A stretch of DNA of 53,295 bases from NCBI GenBank assembly GCA_937897325.1, contig CALCOY010000033.1, positions 1 through 53,295 on the forward strand, read 5' to 3'. Within the stretch, counting starts at the first letter, position 1; the number at the start of each line of letters is the position of its first letter. Source of the DNA: an uncultured Shimia sp. Lineage in GTDB: Bacteria; Pseudomonadota; Alphaproteobacteria; Rhodobacterales; Rhodobacteraceae. A model generated the notes under the pieces. That model worked only from the letters and a program-made list of their open reading frames with translations, made no database searches and was not told the DNA's origin. The position numbers and the translations under genes are program-made. Positions 33,031 through 41,408 of the stretch are shown piece by piece.

Positions 33031-34908
33031 ATGGAAGGGTTTTTGTATCAAGCATCGATCTATCTGCTGGCGGCAGTGATCGCTGTACCTGTCGCTGCAC
33101 GTCTCGGTTTGGGTTCGGTACTGGGCTACTTGGCGGCGGGCATTCTAATCGGTCCGATCCTTGGCCTTGTTGGGGCCGAAACCGAAGATCTGCAGCATTT
33201 CGCGGAGTTCGGTGTGGTTATGATGCTGTTTCTAATCGGTCTGGAACTCGAGCCCAGAGCGTTGTGGGATATGCGAGACAAGTTGATCGGCCTCGGTGGC
33301 CTGCAAGTTGTTCTCTCGGCCCTGGCCCTTATGGGAGTGGCCATGGCTTACGGTCAGCCTTGGGGCGTCGCCTTGGCCATTGGTTTGTCTTTGTCGCTCA
33401 GTTCAACGGCGATTGTACTACAAACACTTTCCGAGAAAGGGCTGATGCAGACATCCGGTGGGCGATCTGCCTTTTCAGTCTTACTGACGCAGGATATCGC
33501 CGTCATTCCGATCCTGGCATTTCTGCCTTTGCTGGTAGCGACTTTGCCTATGACAATCTCGCCCGATGGGTCGATCCACCGGGAAACGGCGCACCACGGT
33601 GATGACCACCACGGCGTGACGATGAGCCTTGTCGAAGGTCTGCCGGCCTGGGGCGTCACCGCAGTGACAATTGCCGCGATTGGGGCGGTGATTTTCGCCG
33701 GTATCTTTCTGACCCGCCCGGTCTTCAGGTTCATTCATGCCGCCAACCTGCGCGAGATGTACACGGCGTTGGCGCTGTTGATCGTCGTCGGCATTTCGTT
33801 TCTGATGATGCTCGTTGGGTTATCGCCGGCGCTCGGCGCATTTCTGGCGGGCGTCGTTCTGGCAAACTCCGAATTCCGGCATGAACTTGAAACCGACCTT
33901 GAGCCCTTTAAGGGTCTGCTGCTGGGACTGTTCTTCATTACCGTCGGGGCCGGGATCAATTTCACCCTGCTTCTGTCCAATATGCCAGCGATCATCTCGA
34001 TGGCGTTACTCGTCATTATAATAAAAGGCCTTATCCTTTGGGGCCTTGCCGTCGCCTTCAAGATCCATGGACGCGATCGGTGGCTCTTTTCGCTGAGCCT
34101 CGCGCAGGCGGGTGAGTTCGGCTTTGTGCTGGTGTCGTTCTCGGTTGCGCAGGGAGTACTGCCCACCGATGTTGCTGAAACCCTGTTGCTCGTTGTTGCG
34201 CTGTCGATGCTCATCACACCGTTGCTTTTTATCCTTTACGACCAAATCAGCCGCCGCATGGCGGAAAGCGTCGTGCAGCCGGACGACGACGAAATTGACG
34301 AGGCCGGGCCGGTCATCATCGCGGGCATCGGACGTTTTGGGCAGATCGTGAACCGTCTGGTGCAGGCCTCAGGCTTCAAGACTGTCGTACTGGATCACGA
34401 CATGGAAACAATCGCCCTGATGCGTCGTTTCGGGTTCAAAGGGTTCCTGGGCGATCCGACCCGACCCGACATTCTGCGCGCTGCGGGGATCGAAGAGGCG
34501 CAGGTTCTCGTCGTCGCGCTTGATGATGCAGAGGCGGCGACGCGTCTGGTGGAATACGCCCGTAAGTTACGCCCCGACCTGCACATCGTCGCAAGGGCTT
34601 ATGACCGGGTGCACGTCTACAAGCTTTACCAAGCGGGGGCAGATGACATCGTGCGCGAGATGTTTGACGGCTCCCTCCGGGTTGGGCGCTATGTGCTCGA
34701 ACGGATCGGTCTCAGCGAATACCAGGCCGCCGAAGCGGAACGCGTGTTCTATCATCATGACCGCGAAGCTGTTCGCGAATTGGCAGAGCTTTGGGATCCT
34801 GATGTGCCTGCGAGCAAGAATGCAGCCTACGTGGAGCGGGCAAAATCCTTGGAAAAGGAATTGGAGTTTGCCCTCGCTGCGCGGGAAGAGGAAAAGAAGT
34901 CGGCCTGA
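33031..34908 (+). CDS. Kef-type CPA2 cation/proton antiporter with RCK domain
   Basis: The 625-residue inner-membrane protein has about 12-13 helices up to residue 405, with the CPA2 signatures FGVVMMLFLIGLELEPRALWDMR, LSLSLSSTAIVLQTLSEKG and LLTQDIAVIPILA, and SPALGAFLAGVVLANSEFRHELETDLEPFKGLLLGLFFITVGAGI. A TrkA-N/RCK nucleotide-binding domain follows from about 428 (VIIAGIGRFGQIVNRLV, LDHDMETI, GDPTRPDILRAAGIEEAQVLVVALDD). KefB/KefC move K+ out in exchange for H+ under electrophile stress. A histidine-rich loop (HRETAHHGDDHHG, about residues 185-198) sits between helices in the N-terminal half. No KefG/KefF partner is adjacent. It may share the lrp transcript. Confidence 0.92.
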   Translation: MEGFLYQASIYLLAAVIAVPVAARLGLGSVLGYLAAGILIGPILGLVGAETEDLQHFAEFGVVMMLFLIGLELEPRALWDMRDKLIGLGGLQVVLSALALMGVAMAYGQPWGVALAIGLSLSLSSTAIVLQTLSEKGLMQTSGGRSAFSVLLTQDIAVIPILAFLPLLVATLPMTISPDGSIHRETAHHGDDHHGVTMSLVEGLPAWGVTAVTIAAIGAVIFAGIFLTRPVFRFIHAANLREMYTALALLIVVGISFLMMLVGLSPALGAFLAGVVLANSEFRHELETDLEPFKGLLLGLFFITVGAGINFTLLLSNMPAIISMALLVIIIKGLILWGLAVAFKIHGRDRWLFSLSLAQAGEFGFVLVSFSVAQGVLPTDVAETLLLVVALSMLITPLLFILYDQISRRMAESVVQPDDDEIDEAGPVIIAGIGRFGQIVNRLVQASGFKTVVLDHDMETIALMRRFGFKGFLGDPTRPDILRAAGIEEAQVLVVALDDAEAATRLVEYARKLRPDLHIVARAYDRVHVYKLYQAGADDIVREMFDGSLRVGRYVLERIGLSEYQAAEAERVFYHHDREAVRELAELWDPDVPASKNAAYVERAKSLEKELEFALAAREEEKKSA

Positions 34909-34931
34909 TTGGATAGCCGACAATCGTCTCT

Positions 34932-37283
34932 CTAGCTTTGTGGCATGCGCAGAACGAGGTTGCGCCCGTTCTTGTTATACCGCAACTCGCTGTCGCCAAT
35001 TGCCGATACGCGGCCCCCATCAATTCGATCGCCGACCTGAACCTTTTTGTAGCGGCCATTGGCCAATCGGATCAGCGCGCGGCGCGATGACGGCGTGCCA
35101 TAGACTCCGATGAGGTTCACGCGCCGCAGGTTGATCGCATTTGTCACTGTCGCTTCGCGTGTAACAGAGGCTGAGGAAGGTATCGATGGCGTCACGGTAC
35201 GCGGGGCGACTGCGGCAACCCGGGTTGGTTCAGCAGCGCGGTTCGCGCGTGCGACGATCCTGCTGAAGTTCCGCGGGCGATCCGATGGGCGAAGTGTCAA
35301 AAGCGGCGCGGGCTGCTGCTCTACAGCGGCTACGGATGCCGCAGCAAGTTGGACGGCCTGGTCAATGTCCTCAGAAGATGTCGCTTTTTCGGGTTCATTT
35401 GCGCTTTGGGCGCGCAACTTGGGACGGTAGCTTGCCAGCTCATTCAACGAAAGCCCCCCAAGGCGCGCGCGTTCGGTCTGTTCGTTCAGATCGACAGGTC
35501 TGGCGCGGGGGCGAAATCCTGCAATCTCGCGCAGCTCGGCGCTGACATCCGGCGTGGTGTCAAAGCGGGTCGGCGTTGCGGGTGGCACCACAGGGGGTGC
35601 GCCAAGAAAGACGGTAAAGCCATCTGGGCTAAGCGCACCGTCGATTGTCGCGACAACGCGCCCCTGCTGATCAAGGTCAAACTCTGTTCCTGGTGCTGCA
35701 GGAGATGCGATAGCAGCCAGAACCATATCCGTCTCAAAGCTTTCAGCTTTTGGAAGAGCAACCGGATCCTGCTGGATCGACACGGGGTCGGTTGTCACCA
35801 CGTAGACGTCTTCATGCGGAATAATTGCGGCCGGGTTCGAGGTTTCTGGCGCTTCAGACCAGATGCCCGTCACCGCATAGCGTGCTTGCTGTTCTTCTGG
35901 CGTCAGGGGTTTTGCCTCAATCGGATCGGGGCGCGGGTTCTGCACAGCGTCAAGAACCGCCGCATCCTCGTCCGTCAGGCTCGGGTCGACGGCAGCCAGT
36001 TGCACCGGCTCCTCCTCCTGCGCCTCCGGGGCTGTGAGGGGGGTTGGTGCCTCAATATCCGCTGCGGCGCGTGTAAACTCACCTTCGACATCAGCGCGCG
36101 GTCCGAACAAGCCCGATACGCCATCATCTAGAAAAACGCTGGCCCCCGTACCAACGCCAGCCACGACGACAAGAGCCGCTACCCCGACCATCAGACCGGC
36201 CATCTTCGGCCGGCCAGCGCTCGCGCCAAGATCAGCACCCTGGCGCGCGCCGAAGACCGTCATACGTTCTGCCTCGTTCTGCGGAGCAATAGGTGCAACG
36301 GGCGCAACCTTCGGTCGGGCTGGTGGTCTTGGTGGGGCCATAGGCACCGCAGTTTCAGGGCCCGGACGTCTGCGCGTCAGGAAACCGGCGGCGGGCGCAA
36401 TATCCTCTTCGATGAGCGTGTCGACGGTGTCTGATGCCACAAACTCTTCCGCATCGTCGACTTCCGGCGTGGTGAGAGGTGGCTCTTTCCGGGAAGTCTC
36501 CGCGGTCCCTGCCGATTCAACGGGTTTGCGACGGCGGCTGGAGAACCCTGCGATGATATCAGGTTCCGGTCCGGCAGGTGCTCCGGGATCGGGTATGATG
36601 GGCGCGCTGACCGCTGCGACCGTGGTGGGCCAATGCTCTTCAAACCCGGTGTCTTCCGATGCATCAAGGGCTTCCTCCTCAGCCTCCACCTCGATCTCGT
36701 CAACTTCGTCTTCAGGCGCTTCTGGCAGCGCGACCTCACCAACGACCACGACGGCGACTTCGTCGGGCTCAACCCATTCATGCTGGCCGAGCATGGCCGC
36801 CACATGGGTTGTCTGACCAAAGAATGGCTCACCCAGAAAGGCGACATTGTCATCGGGTGCGGCCACGAACGAGATCGGGTTGAGCTCGTGCAGGGCAGCG
36901 AAGGCTTCGGCTTCATACAGCGTTTCGCGGGCCACAGCCGCGATGTGCGTCATGCCGCCATCATCTGCGGTGTCGAACACCAGTTCCGCGACACTGTAAG
37001 GCGTGGCTTTGTCCAATGCGATTTCAGCCGCTTTACGCCTCGCATTGTGAGAGATGCGTCCCGTCTCAACGCTGATCCAGCGGATCTGATCGTTGGGGAT
37101 CACCAGTTTGGTGCGCAGGCCGTCCGGCTCTAGAAGCAGCGCCTTCTCGCGAAGATCGGCCAGTTCGACTGTTAGGTTGTCAGCATCCGTGGCGATCTCG
37201 CCCAGCAGACGCCACCCGCCAGCGGCGCGGTGCAGAAGGCGCAGCCCTTCAGAGGAAAGAGAGAGAGCAAAATTTGGCTTCAT
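34932..37283 (-). CDS. Large single-pass protein with PilM/GspL-like N terminus and PilP/GspC-like C terminus
   Basis: The protein (783 residues from ATG 37283) has three parts. Residues 1-150 are actin-fold-like, as in PilM/GspL (FALSLSSEGLRLLHRA, IRWISVETG, then ARRKAAEIALDKATPYSVAELVF, close to PilN/GspL-type sequences). Residues 170-360 are acidic and Pro-rich linker. One transmembrane helix spans about 361-385 (MAGLMVGVAALVVVAGVGTG). The outer part is mostly disordered and Pro/Ala/Glu-rich, ending in about 70 residues (INLRRVNLIGVYGTPSSRRALIRLANGRYKKVQVGDRIDGGRVSAIGDSELRYNKNG) that resemble PilP/GspC HR-type domains. Such proteins are sometimes mislabelled translation initiation factor 2 in this group. 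No other pilus or T2SS gene is near. Likely role: an inner-membrane anchor joining cytoplasm and periplasm. Domain calls are by eye. Confidence 0.7.
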   Translation of the reverse strand: MKPNFALSLSSEGLRLLHRAAGGWRLLGEIATDADNLTVELADLREKALLLEPDGLRTKLVIPNDQIRWISVETGRISHNARRKAAEIALDKATPYSVAELVFDTADDGGMTHIAAVARETLYEAEAFAALHELNPISFVAAPDDNVAFLGEPFFGQTTHVAAMLGQHEWVEPDEVAVVVVGEVALPEAPEDEVDEIEVEAEEEALDASEDTGFEEHWPTTVAAVSAPIIPDPGAPAGPEPDIIAGFSSRRRKPVESAGTAETSRKEPPLTTPEVDDAEEFVASDTVDTLIEEDIAPAAGFLTRRRPGPETAVPMAPPRPPARPKVAPVAPIAPQNEAERMTVFGARQGADLGASAGRPKMAGLMVGVAALVVVAGVGTGASVFLDDGVSGLFGPRADVEGEFTRAAADIEAPTPLTAPEAQEEEPVQLAAVDPSLTDEDAAVLDAVQNPRPDPIEAKPLTPEEQQARYAVTGIWSEAPETSNPAAIIPHEDVYVVTTDPVSIQQDPVALPKAESFETDMVLAAIASPAAPGTEFDLDQQGRVVATIDGALSPDGFTVFLGAPPVVPPATPTRFDTTPDVSAELREIAGFRPRARPVDLNEQTERARLGGLSLNELASYRPKLRAQSANEPEKATSSEDIDQAVQLAAASVAAVEQQPAPLLTLRPSDRPRNFSRIVARANRAAEPTRVAAVAPRTVTPSIPSSASVTREATVTNAINLRRVNLIGVYGTPSSRRALIRLANGRYKKVQVGDRIDGGRVSAIGDSELRYNKNGRNLVLRMPQS

Positions 37284-37446
37284 GTCCGGGCCCCAATCAC
37301 AGACGAATACAACGTCAAACACCTGCTTAACGCCGCCTTAAGATAAGGCATGTCTTTGCAGATGAAAAGAAAAACGCAGGCCAATCTCTTGCGCTGCGGT
37401 CAGACGGCACACCATCTAAGCCTAAGCAGCAAGGGAGATGATTGTG

Positions 37447-38136
37447 ATGCATTGGTTGCACGTGTTGTTGATATCAGCGCTTTTTACGGGGGCCGCCATA
37501 GCAGAGGAACGAGAACGGACCATCACTGTCACCGGGAGAGGTGAAGTGCTGGCTATGCCGGATATGGCAACGATCACGCTTGGTGTGACGCACGAAAATC
37601 GCAATGCGACCGAGGCAATGTCGCTGGTCAGCAAGGACGTGACGGCGATCCTGACCCGGCTGGAGACATTGGGATTTGAAGGCCGCGATCTTCAGACAGC
37701 CAACCTCAGTTTGTCGCCGACCTGGAATTCCGGAAGCTACAGCAGCGGACAGGCGCGAAAGATCACCGGCTACACGGCCTCGAATACCATAAGGGCGCAT
37801 GTGCGCGATCTTGAGGGTCTTGGGGCGACGCTGGACGCCTTATTCGTGGAAGGGGCTAACACGTTTTCAGGGCTGAGCTTCGGTTTGAATGAACCGAAAC
37901 CTTATGAGGATCAGGCCCGCGCCCGGGCTGTCGAAGACGCGATGGACAAAGCGCGTCAATTGGCCGAGGCCGCCGGCATTGCGCTTGGCCAGGTGCGGAT
38001 GATCAATGAAGGTGGCGGGGCCGTCGCCCCCCAGATGTTGGAGATGGCGACGGTCCGCAGTGCAGATGTGCCTATCGCTGCGGGTGAGATGACAATCCGG
38101 AACGATGTGACGATCGTCTTCGATATCGCGCCATGA
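37447..38136 (+). CDS. SIMPL-domain (DUF541) periplasmic protein
   Basis: The 229-residue protein has a signal peptide (MHWLHVLLISALFTGAAIAEE) and a SIMPL domain: ITVTGRGEVLAMPDMATITLGVTHENRNATEAM, then GRDLQTANLSLSPTW, TGYTASNTIRAHVRDLEGLGATLDALFVEGANTFSGLSFGL, and ARARAVEDAMDKARQLAEAAGIALG. This family is exported and of uncertain function (linked to stress or redox resistance). I chose ATG 37447 because AAGGGAG (37431-37437) is 9 bases upstream; ATG 37438 touches it. It is convergent with metY, with one base between stops. Confidence 0.9.
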   Translation: MHWLHVLLISALFTGAAIAEERERTITVTGRGEVLAMPDMATITLGVTHENRNATEAMSLVSKDVTAILTRLETLGFEGRDLQTANLSLSPTWNSGSYSSGQARKITGYTASNTIRAHVRDLEGLGATLDALFVEGANTFSGLSFGLNEPKPYEDQARARAVEDAMDKARQLAEAAGIALGQVRMINEGGGAVAPQMLEMATVRSADVPIAAGEMTIRNDVTIVFDIAP

Positions 38137-38137
38137 C

Positions 38138-39430
38138 CTAACTGACCGCTTTGCTGAGGGCCTGATCAAGATCGGCAATCAGGTCATCGGCATCTTCGAT
38201 TCCGATGGAGATCCGTACGACTTCGGGTGCTGCACCCGCTGCGCGCTGCTGTTCGACTGTCAGTTGGCGGTGTGTTGTTGAGGCCGAGTGGATGATCAGC
38301 GATCTTGCATCGCCAAGGTTCGCCACATGGCTGAAAATCTCCAACGAATTGACCAGCTTGACGCAGGCATCGTAACCCCCCTTGACCGCGAAAGTGAACA
38401 GGCCGCCCGCCCCGCGCGGACAAATCTTGGCCACACGTTCGTAGTAGGGCGACGACTTCAAACCTGCATATGTCACGTAGTCCACCCGGTCATCTGCCTC
38501 CAGCCACTCGGCGACCTTGATCGCGTTCTCCACGTGGCGCTCCATGCGCAGGCTGAGCGTCTCGATTCCCATCAGCGTGTAATGTGCGGCTTGGGGATTC
38601 ATCGTCATCCCGAGGTCACGCAAGCCGACGGCAATGCCGTGGAAGGTGAAGGCAAGGGGGCCGAACGTCTCGTGGAACTTGAGCCCGTGATAGGCGGGTT
38701 CTTGCTCACTCAAGCTGGGGAATTTGTCGTTGGCCGACCAGTCGAACTTACCCGAATCGACGACGCAGCCGCCCGTCACCGTGCCGTTGCCGGTCAGATA
38801 TTTGGTCGTCGAATGCACAACGAGAGTCGCACCATGTTCGATGGGGCGGCAAAGGTACGGCGTGGCCGAGGTGTTGTCGACGATCAGTGGTATCTCGGCG
38901 GCATCAGCAATCGCCGAGATCGCATCAAGATCGGTGATATAGCCGCCCGGATTGGCGATTGCTTCGCAGAAGACGGCGCGCGTGTCATCATCGATGGCGT
39001 CCTTCACGGCGTCCAGATCATCAAAATCAACGAACTTGGCTGACCAGCCGAAGCGTTTGATCGTATTGCCGAACTGGGTCACCGTTCCGCCGTAGAGGCG
39101 CGTTGAAACAACGATGTTCCGCCCAGGCGCCATCAAGGGGAACAAAGCCATGATCTGGGCCGCGTGACCGGATGAACAGCAGACAGCACCCACGCCGCCT
39201 TCAAGTGTGGCCACGCGTTCCTGCAATACTGCAACTGTAGGGTTCGTAAGGCGCGAATAGATGTAGCCGACCTCTTGCAGGTTGAAGAGAGCCGCAGCGT
39301 GTTCGGCATCGCGAAAGACATAGGCAGTCGTCTGATAGATCGGTGTCTGCCGCGCACCCGTGGCCGGATCAGGCCGGGCGCCTGCATGAATCTGTAGGGT
39401 GTCGAACCCATAGGTTGGTCCATCGGTCAT
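38138..39430 (-). CDS. metY: O-acetylhomoserine aminocarboxypropyltransferase (sulfhydrylase)
   Basis: The 430-residue cytoplasmic PLP enzyme makes homocysteine from O-acetylhomoserine and sulfide. Signatures of the gamma family: YSRLTNPTVAVLQERVATLEGGVGAVCCSSGHAAQ, LYGGTVTQFGNTIKRFG, IVDNTSATPYLCRPIEHGATLVVHSTTKYLTGNGTVTGG (the lysine after STT binds PLP), and the C-terminal ASTTHRQL and VVRISIGIEDADDLIADLDQAL. Length matches MetY rather than the shorter MetB/MetZ. GGAGGA lies 8 bases before ATG 39430. A perfect 14-base palindrome touches that site (39444-39457). The NTF2-like gene ends about 93 bases upstream. Confidence 0.94.
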   Translation of the reverse strand: MTDGPTYGFDTLQIHAGARPDPATGARQTPIYQTTAYVFRDAEHAAALFNLQEVGYIYSRLTNPTVAVLQERVATLEGGVGAVCCSSGHAAQIMALFPLMAPGRNIVVSTRLYGGTVTQFGNTIKRFGWSAKFVDFDDLDAVKDAIDDDTRAVFCEAIANPGGYITDLDAISAIADAAEIPLIVDNTSATPYLCRPIEHGATLVVHSTTKYLTGNGTVTGGCVVDSGKFDWSANDKFPSLSEQEPAYHGLKFHETFGPLAFTFHGIAVGLRDLGMTMNPQAAHYTLMGIETLSLRMERHVENAIKVAEWLEADDRVDYVTYAGLKSSPYYERVAKICPRGAGGLFTFAVKGGYDACVKLVNSLEIFSHVANLGDARSLIIHSASTTHRQLTVEQQRAAGAAPEVVRISIGIEDADDLIADLDQALSKAVS

Positions 39431-39443
39431 TCGGGTGTCCTCC

Positions 39444-39457
39444 GCAAAAGCTTTTGC
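39444..39457. promoter_or_regulatory. 14-base palindrome next to the metY ribosome site
   Basis: GCAAAAGCTTTTGC is a perfect palindrome with no loop, so it is more likely a protein-binding site than a hairpin. It ends one base before the GGAGGA ribosome site of metY. It could be a repressor operator for methionine control; the site is inferred from position only. Confidence 0.4.
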
Positions 39458-39523
39458 CCACTGCCTATGCGAAGGCGGCAAGAGCAGCAAGAACGGCTCG
39501 GAAGGATGAACCGGAAACGACAG

Positions 39524-39952
39524 TCAGGCAAAAAGGACCTGACATTGCTCCGCGGAAGCGTCGACTTGCTGTTCGGTCAGATCATCGATCATTTCTATAC
39601 GTGGCGTGATGTTATCGGCATCCTGTCGCAGCAGATAGCGGACCTGGCTGGTTTTTACGCAGATGCCATCTGCCCGCATATGGGCCCATTGAACGATCAC
39701 AGTGCTGTAGCCGTCGTGTGGCAAGCCATCCCGGACAATGGTCGGAACCAGGCGTTTGATCTCAAGACGTGCCATGCAGCGGTGAAAAATTGCCAATCCC
39801 TCGGCCAGCATTTCAGCACTTCCAAACACCAAAAGATCGTCCTGGGTCGAAACCGGAAGCGGATAACTGAAATGCTGCGAGACTTCCTGAACCTTGCCAT
39901 CAAGGCAAAGCGCCCCGACGGTTCGAAAGAACAACTCCAATGACTTTGACAT
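39524..39952 (-). CDS. Hypothetical NTF2-like protein
   Basis: The 142-residue protein has the helix-strand pattern of NTF2/SnoaL-like folds: SLELFFRTVGALCLDGKVQEVSQHFSYPLPV, then DDLLVFGSAEMLAEGLAIFHRCMARLEIKRLVPTIV, and YSTVIVQWAHMRADGICVKTSQVRYLLR. The cone-forming start (helix, then SYPLPV) and the long strand near the end fit the fold, but no catalytic set is clear. I do not recognise a specific function. No signal peptide. It might be co-transcribed with metY. Confidence 0.6.
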   Translation of the reverse strand: MSKSLELFFRTVGALCLDGKVQEVSQHFSYPLPVSTQDDLLVFGSAEMLAEGLAIFHRCMARLEIKRLVPTIVRDGLPHDGYSTVIVQWAHMRADGICVKTSQVRYLLRQDADNITPRIEMIDDLTEQQVDASAEQCQVLFA

Positions 39953-40095
39953 CCAGGCGCCCCCAAAGATCGCTGTGTTGGACGATAGCTGAAGATGACC
40001 AGACCTTCAGTCGCTGATCTTACTTGATGAAGTTTCGCACTCCTGTGCAACACGCAAAAGGGGAATGCTCGTTCATCTTTCCCCAGAATGTGGTG

Positions 40096-41100
40096 TTAGC
40101 GCATCCAAAAACCTTTGGCCTTGATGCGATTGCGGATCACCTGTTCGCGCTTTGGCAGATCGTTTTGATCGAACAGCGCGCGCACCTTTCGACCTCGTCC
40201 CTGGTAGATCATCCGTTTCATGGGTTCGTAACCCTTGAGAACCTTCTTGATCTTGTTCGGTGCTGCCACGCTTTCCAGCGTTTCGATCGCCTTGTCGCTT
40301 TCGCGGGCATACAGTAACGGCAAGAGCCTGTAGTGACAACTGACCGACCCGTCGATGAGATTTGGCGGCAAGGCGTGTCGCCCACCGCCCAAACTGTGAA
40401 TGACGAGAGGGAGTGCTATCTGATCTAGCCATGGCCAGAGGGTCTGGCTGGCGAGGGCATCGGGAGGATCGTCTTTGATGTTGACTGCGTAGTCTAAGAA
40501 ACGCTCGCCGAAGATGTGCGGGCACTTATAGAAGAAAAAGCCTGCATTGAAGTAAAGGTAACGCTGCCAATATTCGTCTGGCTGATCGCGATCCAAAGAG
40601 CTTTCGAAATCGAGCCCAAAGCGGTCATAGAGCGACTTCCATATCTGCGTATAACCCGGCCCATAAAGCGGCGGCTTGGGCCAGGTACCTTCACGCCGAA
40701 AGGAGGCGGTAGGGCGGTCAAAGTCGAAAGGCACAATTGTCGGATCGTCGAGGATCAATGTGTCCGTGTCAAAGAAAACGAATGGTTCGCCAATGGGCAG
40801 GTCGCGGAGCATTTCCATCTTGTTGCCCTGCGGATAGGCTTGCCCGAAATGCCTGTTTTCGAATGGCGTGATCTCGGCACCCAATTCCTGCAGAAGATCA
40901 CGCACAGGCCCCGGCTCTATCCGGGGGTCGTGTTGCCAAAGCGGGCCTTGCTGCGGCTCCGCGATGAGAAGGCGGCCTTTGAAATCGGGCGCGGAGGCAC
41001 GCAGAGAGGCCGCGAACAAGAGCGCCTCGTAACTCAGTCGTCCAGATTGGCCGACGATGACCACGTTGAAGGTATTGTGCGCGGCAGCTTCTTCAATCAT
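40096..41100 (-). CDS. Glycosyltransferase-like hypothetical protein
   Basis: The 334-residue protein starts with a nucleotide-sugar-type fold (FNVVIVGQSGRLSYEALLFAASLRASAPDFKGRLLIAEP) and has FVFFDTDTLILDDP near residue 108, a DxD motif expected for metal and nucleotide-sugar binding. NKMEMLRDLPIGE before it fits the helix preceding the DxD in GT-A enzymes. A basic C terminus (KIKKVLKGYEPMKRMIYQGRGRKVRALFDQND) may contact membrane or acceptor. No signal peptide. It starts 44 bases after the four-gene Rieske operon and could belong to it. The sugar donor and acceptor are unknown. Confidence 0.62.
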   Translation of the reverse strand: MIEEAAAHNTFNVVIVGQSGRLSYEALLFAASLRASAPDFKGRLLIAEPQQGPLWQHDPRIEPGPVRDLLQELGAEITPFENRHFGQAYPQGNKMEMLRDLPIGEPFVFFDTDTLILDDPTIVPFDFDRPTASFRREGTWPKPPLYGPGYTQIWKSLYDRFGLDFESSLDRDQPDEYWQRYLYFNAGFFFYKCPHIFGERFLDYAVNIKDDPPDALASQTLWPWLDQIALPLVIHSLGGGRHALPPNLIDGSVSCHYRLLPLLYARESDKAIETLESVAAPNKIKKVLKGYEPMKRMIYQGRGRKVRALFDQNDLPKREQVIRNRIKAKGFWMR

Positions 41101-41144
41101 GTCTGCGCCTTGATTGCCTTGATCTCAACTATGCAGGCAGTGCG

Positions 41145-41408
41145 CTAGTCACGCGGGCCCTTGGCCCGCGCGATCAGTGCTTCAACCCCGCCGAGGATGA
41201 GAAATGCGCCGATGGCCCAGATCAAAAGCTCAAACGGGCTGGCCAAGGTGCCTCGCAGCCAGCGGCCAAGAAGCCCGCCACCCGGCGGAAGTTCAGACCA
41301 GCCGAAAAGGCCGGGGCGGCCCCACAGATCCAGAAACCAGAAACGCGATGCGTAGAATAGCAGCGCGCCGATAGACAAAGTGGCGAAAAGGGCAATCGCA
41401 CGCTTCAC
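41145..41408 (-). CDS. Small two-helix membrane protein of the Rieske operon
   Basis: The 87-residue protein has two hydrophobic segments (residues about 5-20, FATLSIGALLFYASRF, and 58-78, FELLIWAIGAFLILGGVEALIA), with a Gly/Pro-rich loop between (PGLFGWSELPPGGGLLGRW). No motif is recognised. Its start overlaps the stop of the 251-residue gene as ATGA. Tight coupling makes it likely to be a subunit of whatever the operon builds. Confidence 0.7.
   Translation of the reverse strand: MKRAIALFATLSIGALLFYASRFWFLDLWGRPGLFGWSELPPGGGLLGRWLRGTLASPFELLIWAIGAFLILGGVEALIARAKGPRD

Noticed and set aside
39431-39523. Possible SAM riboswitch upstream of metY
   Set aside because: The short interval shows only a loopless palindrome and no SAM-II or SAM/SAH-like pairing that I could find.
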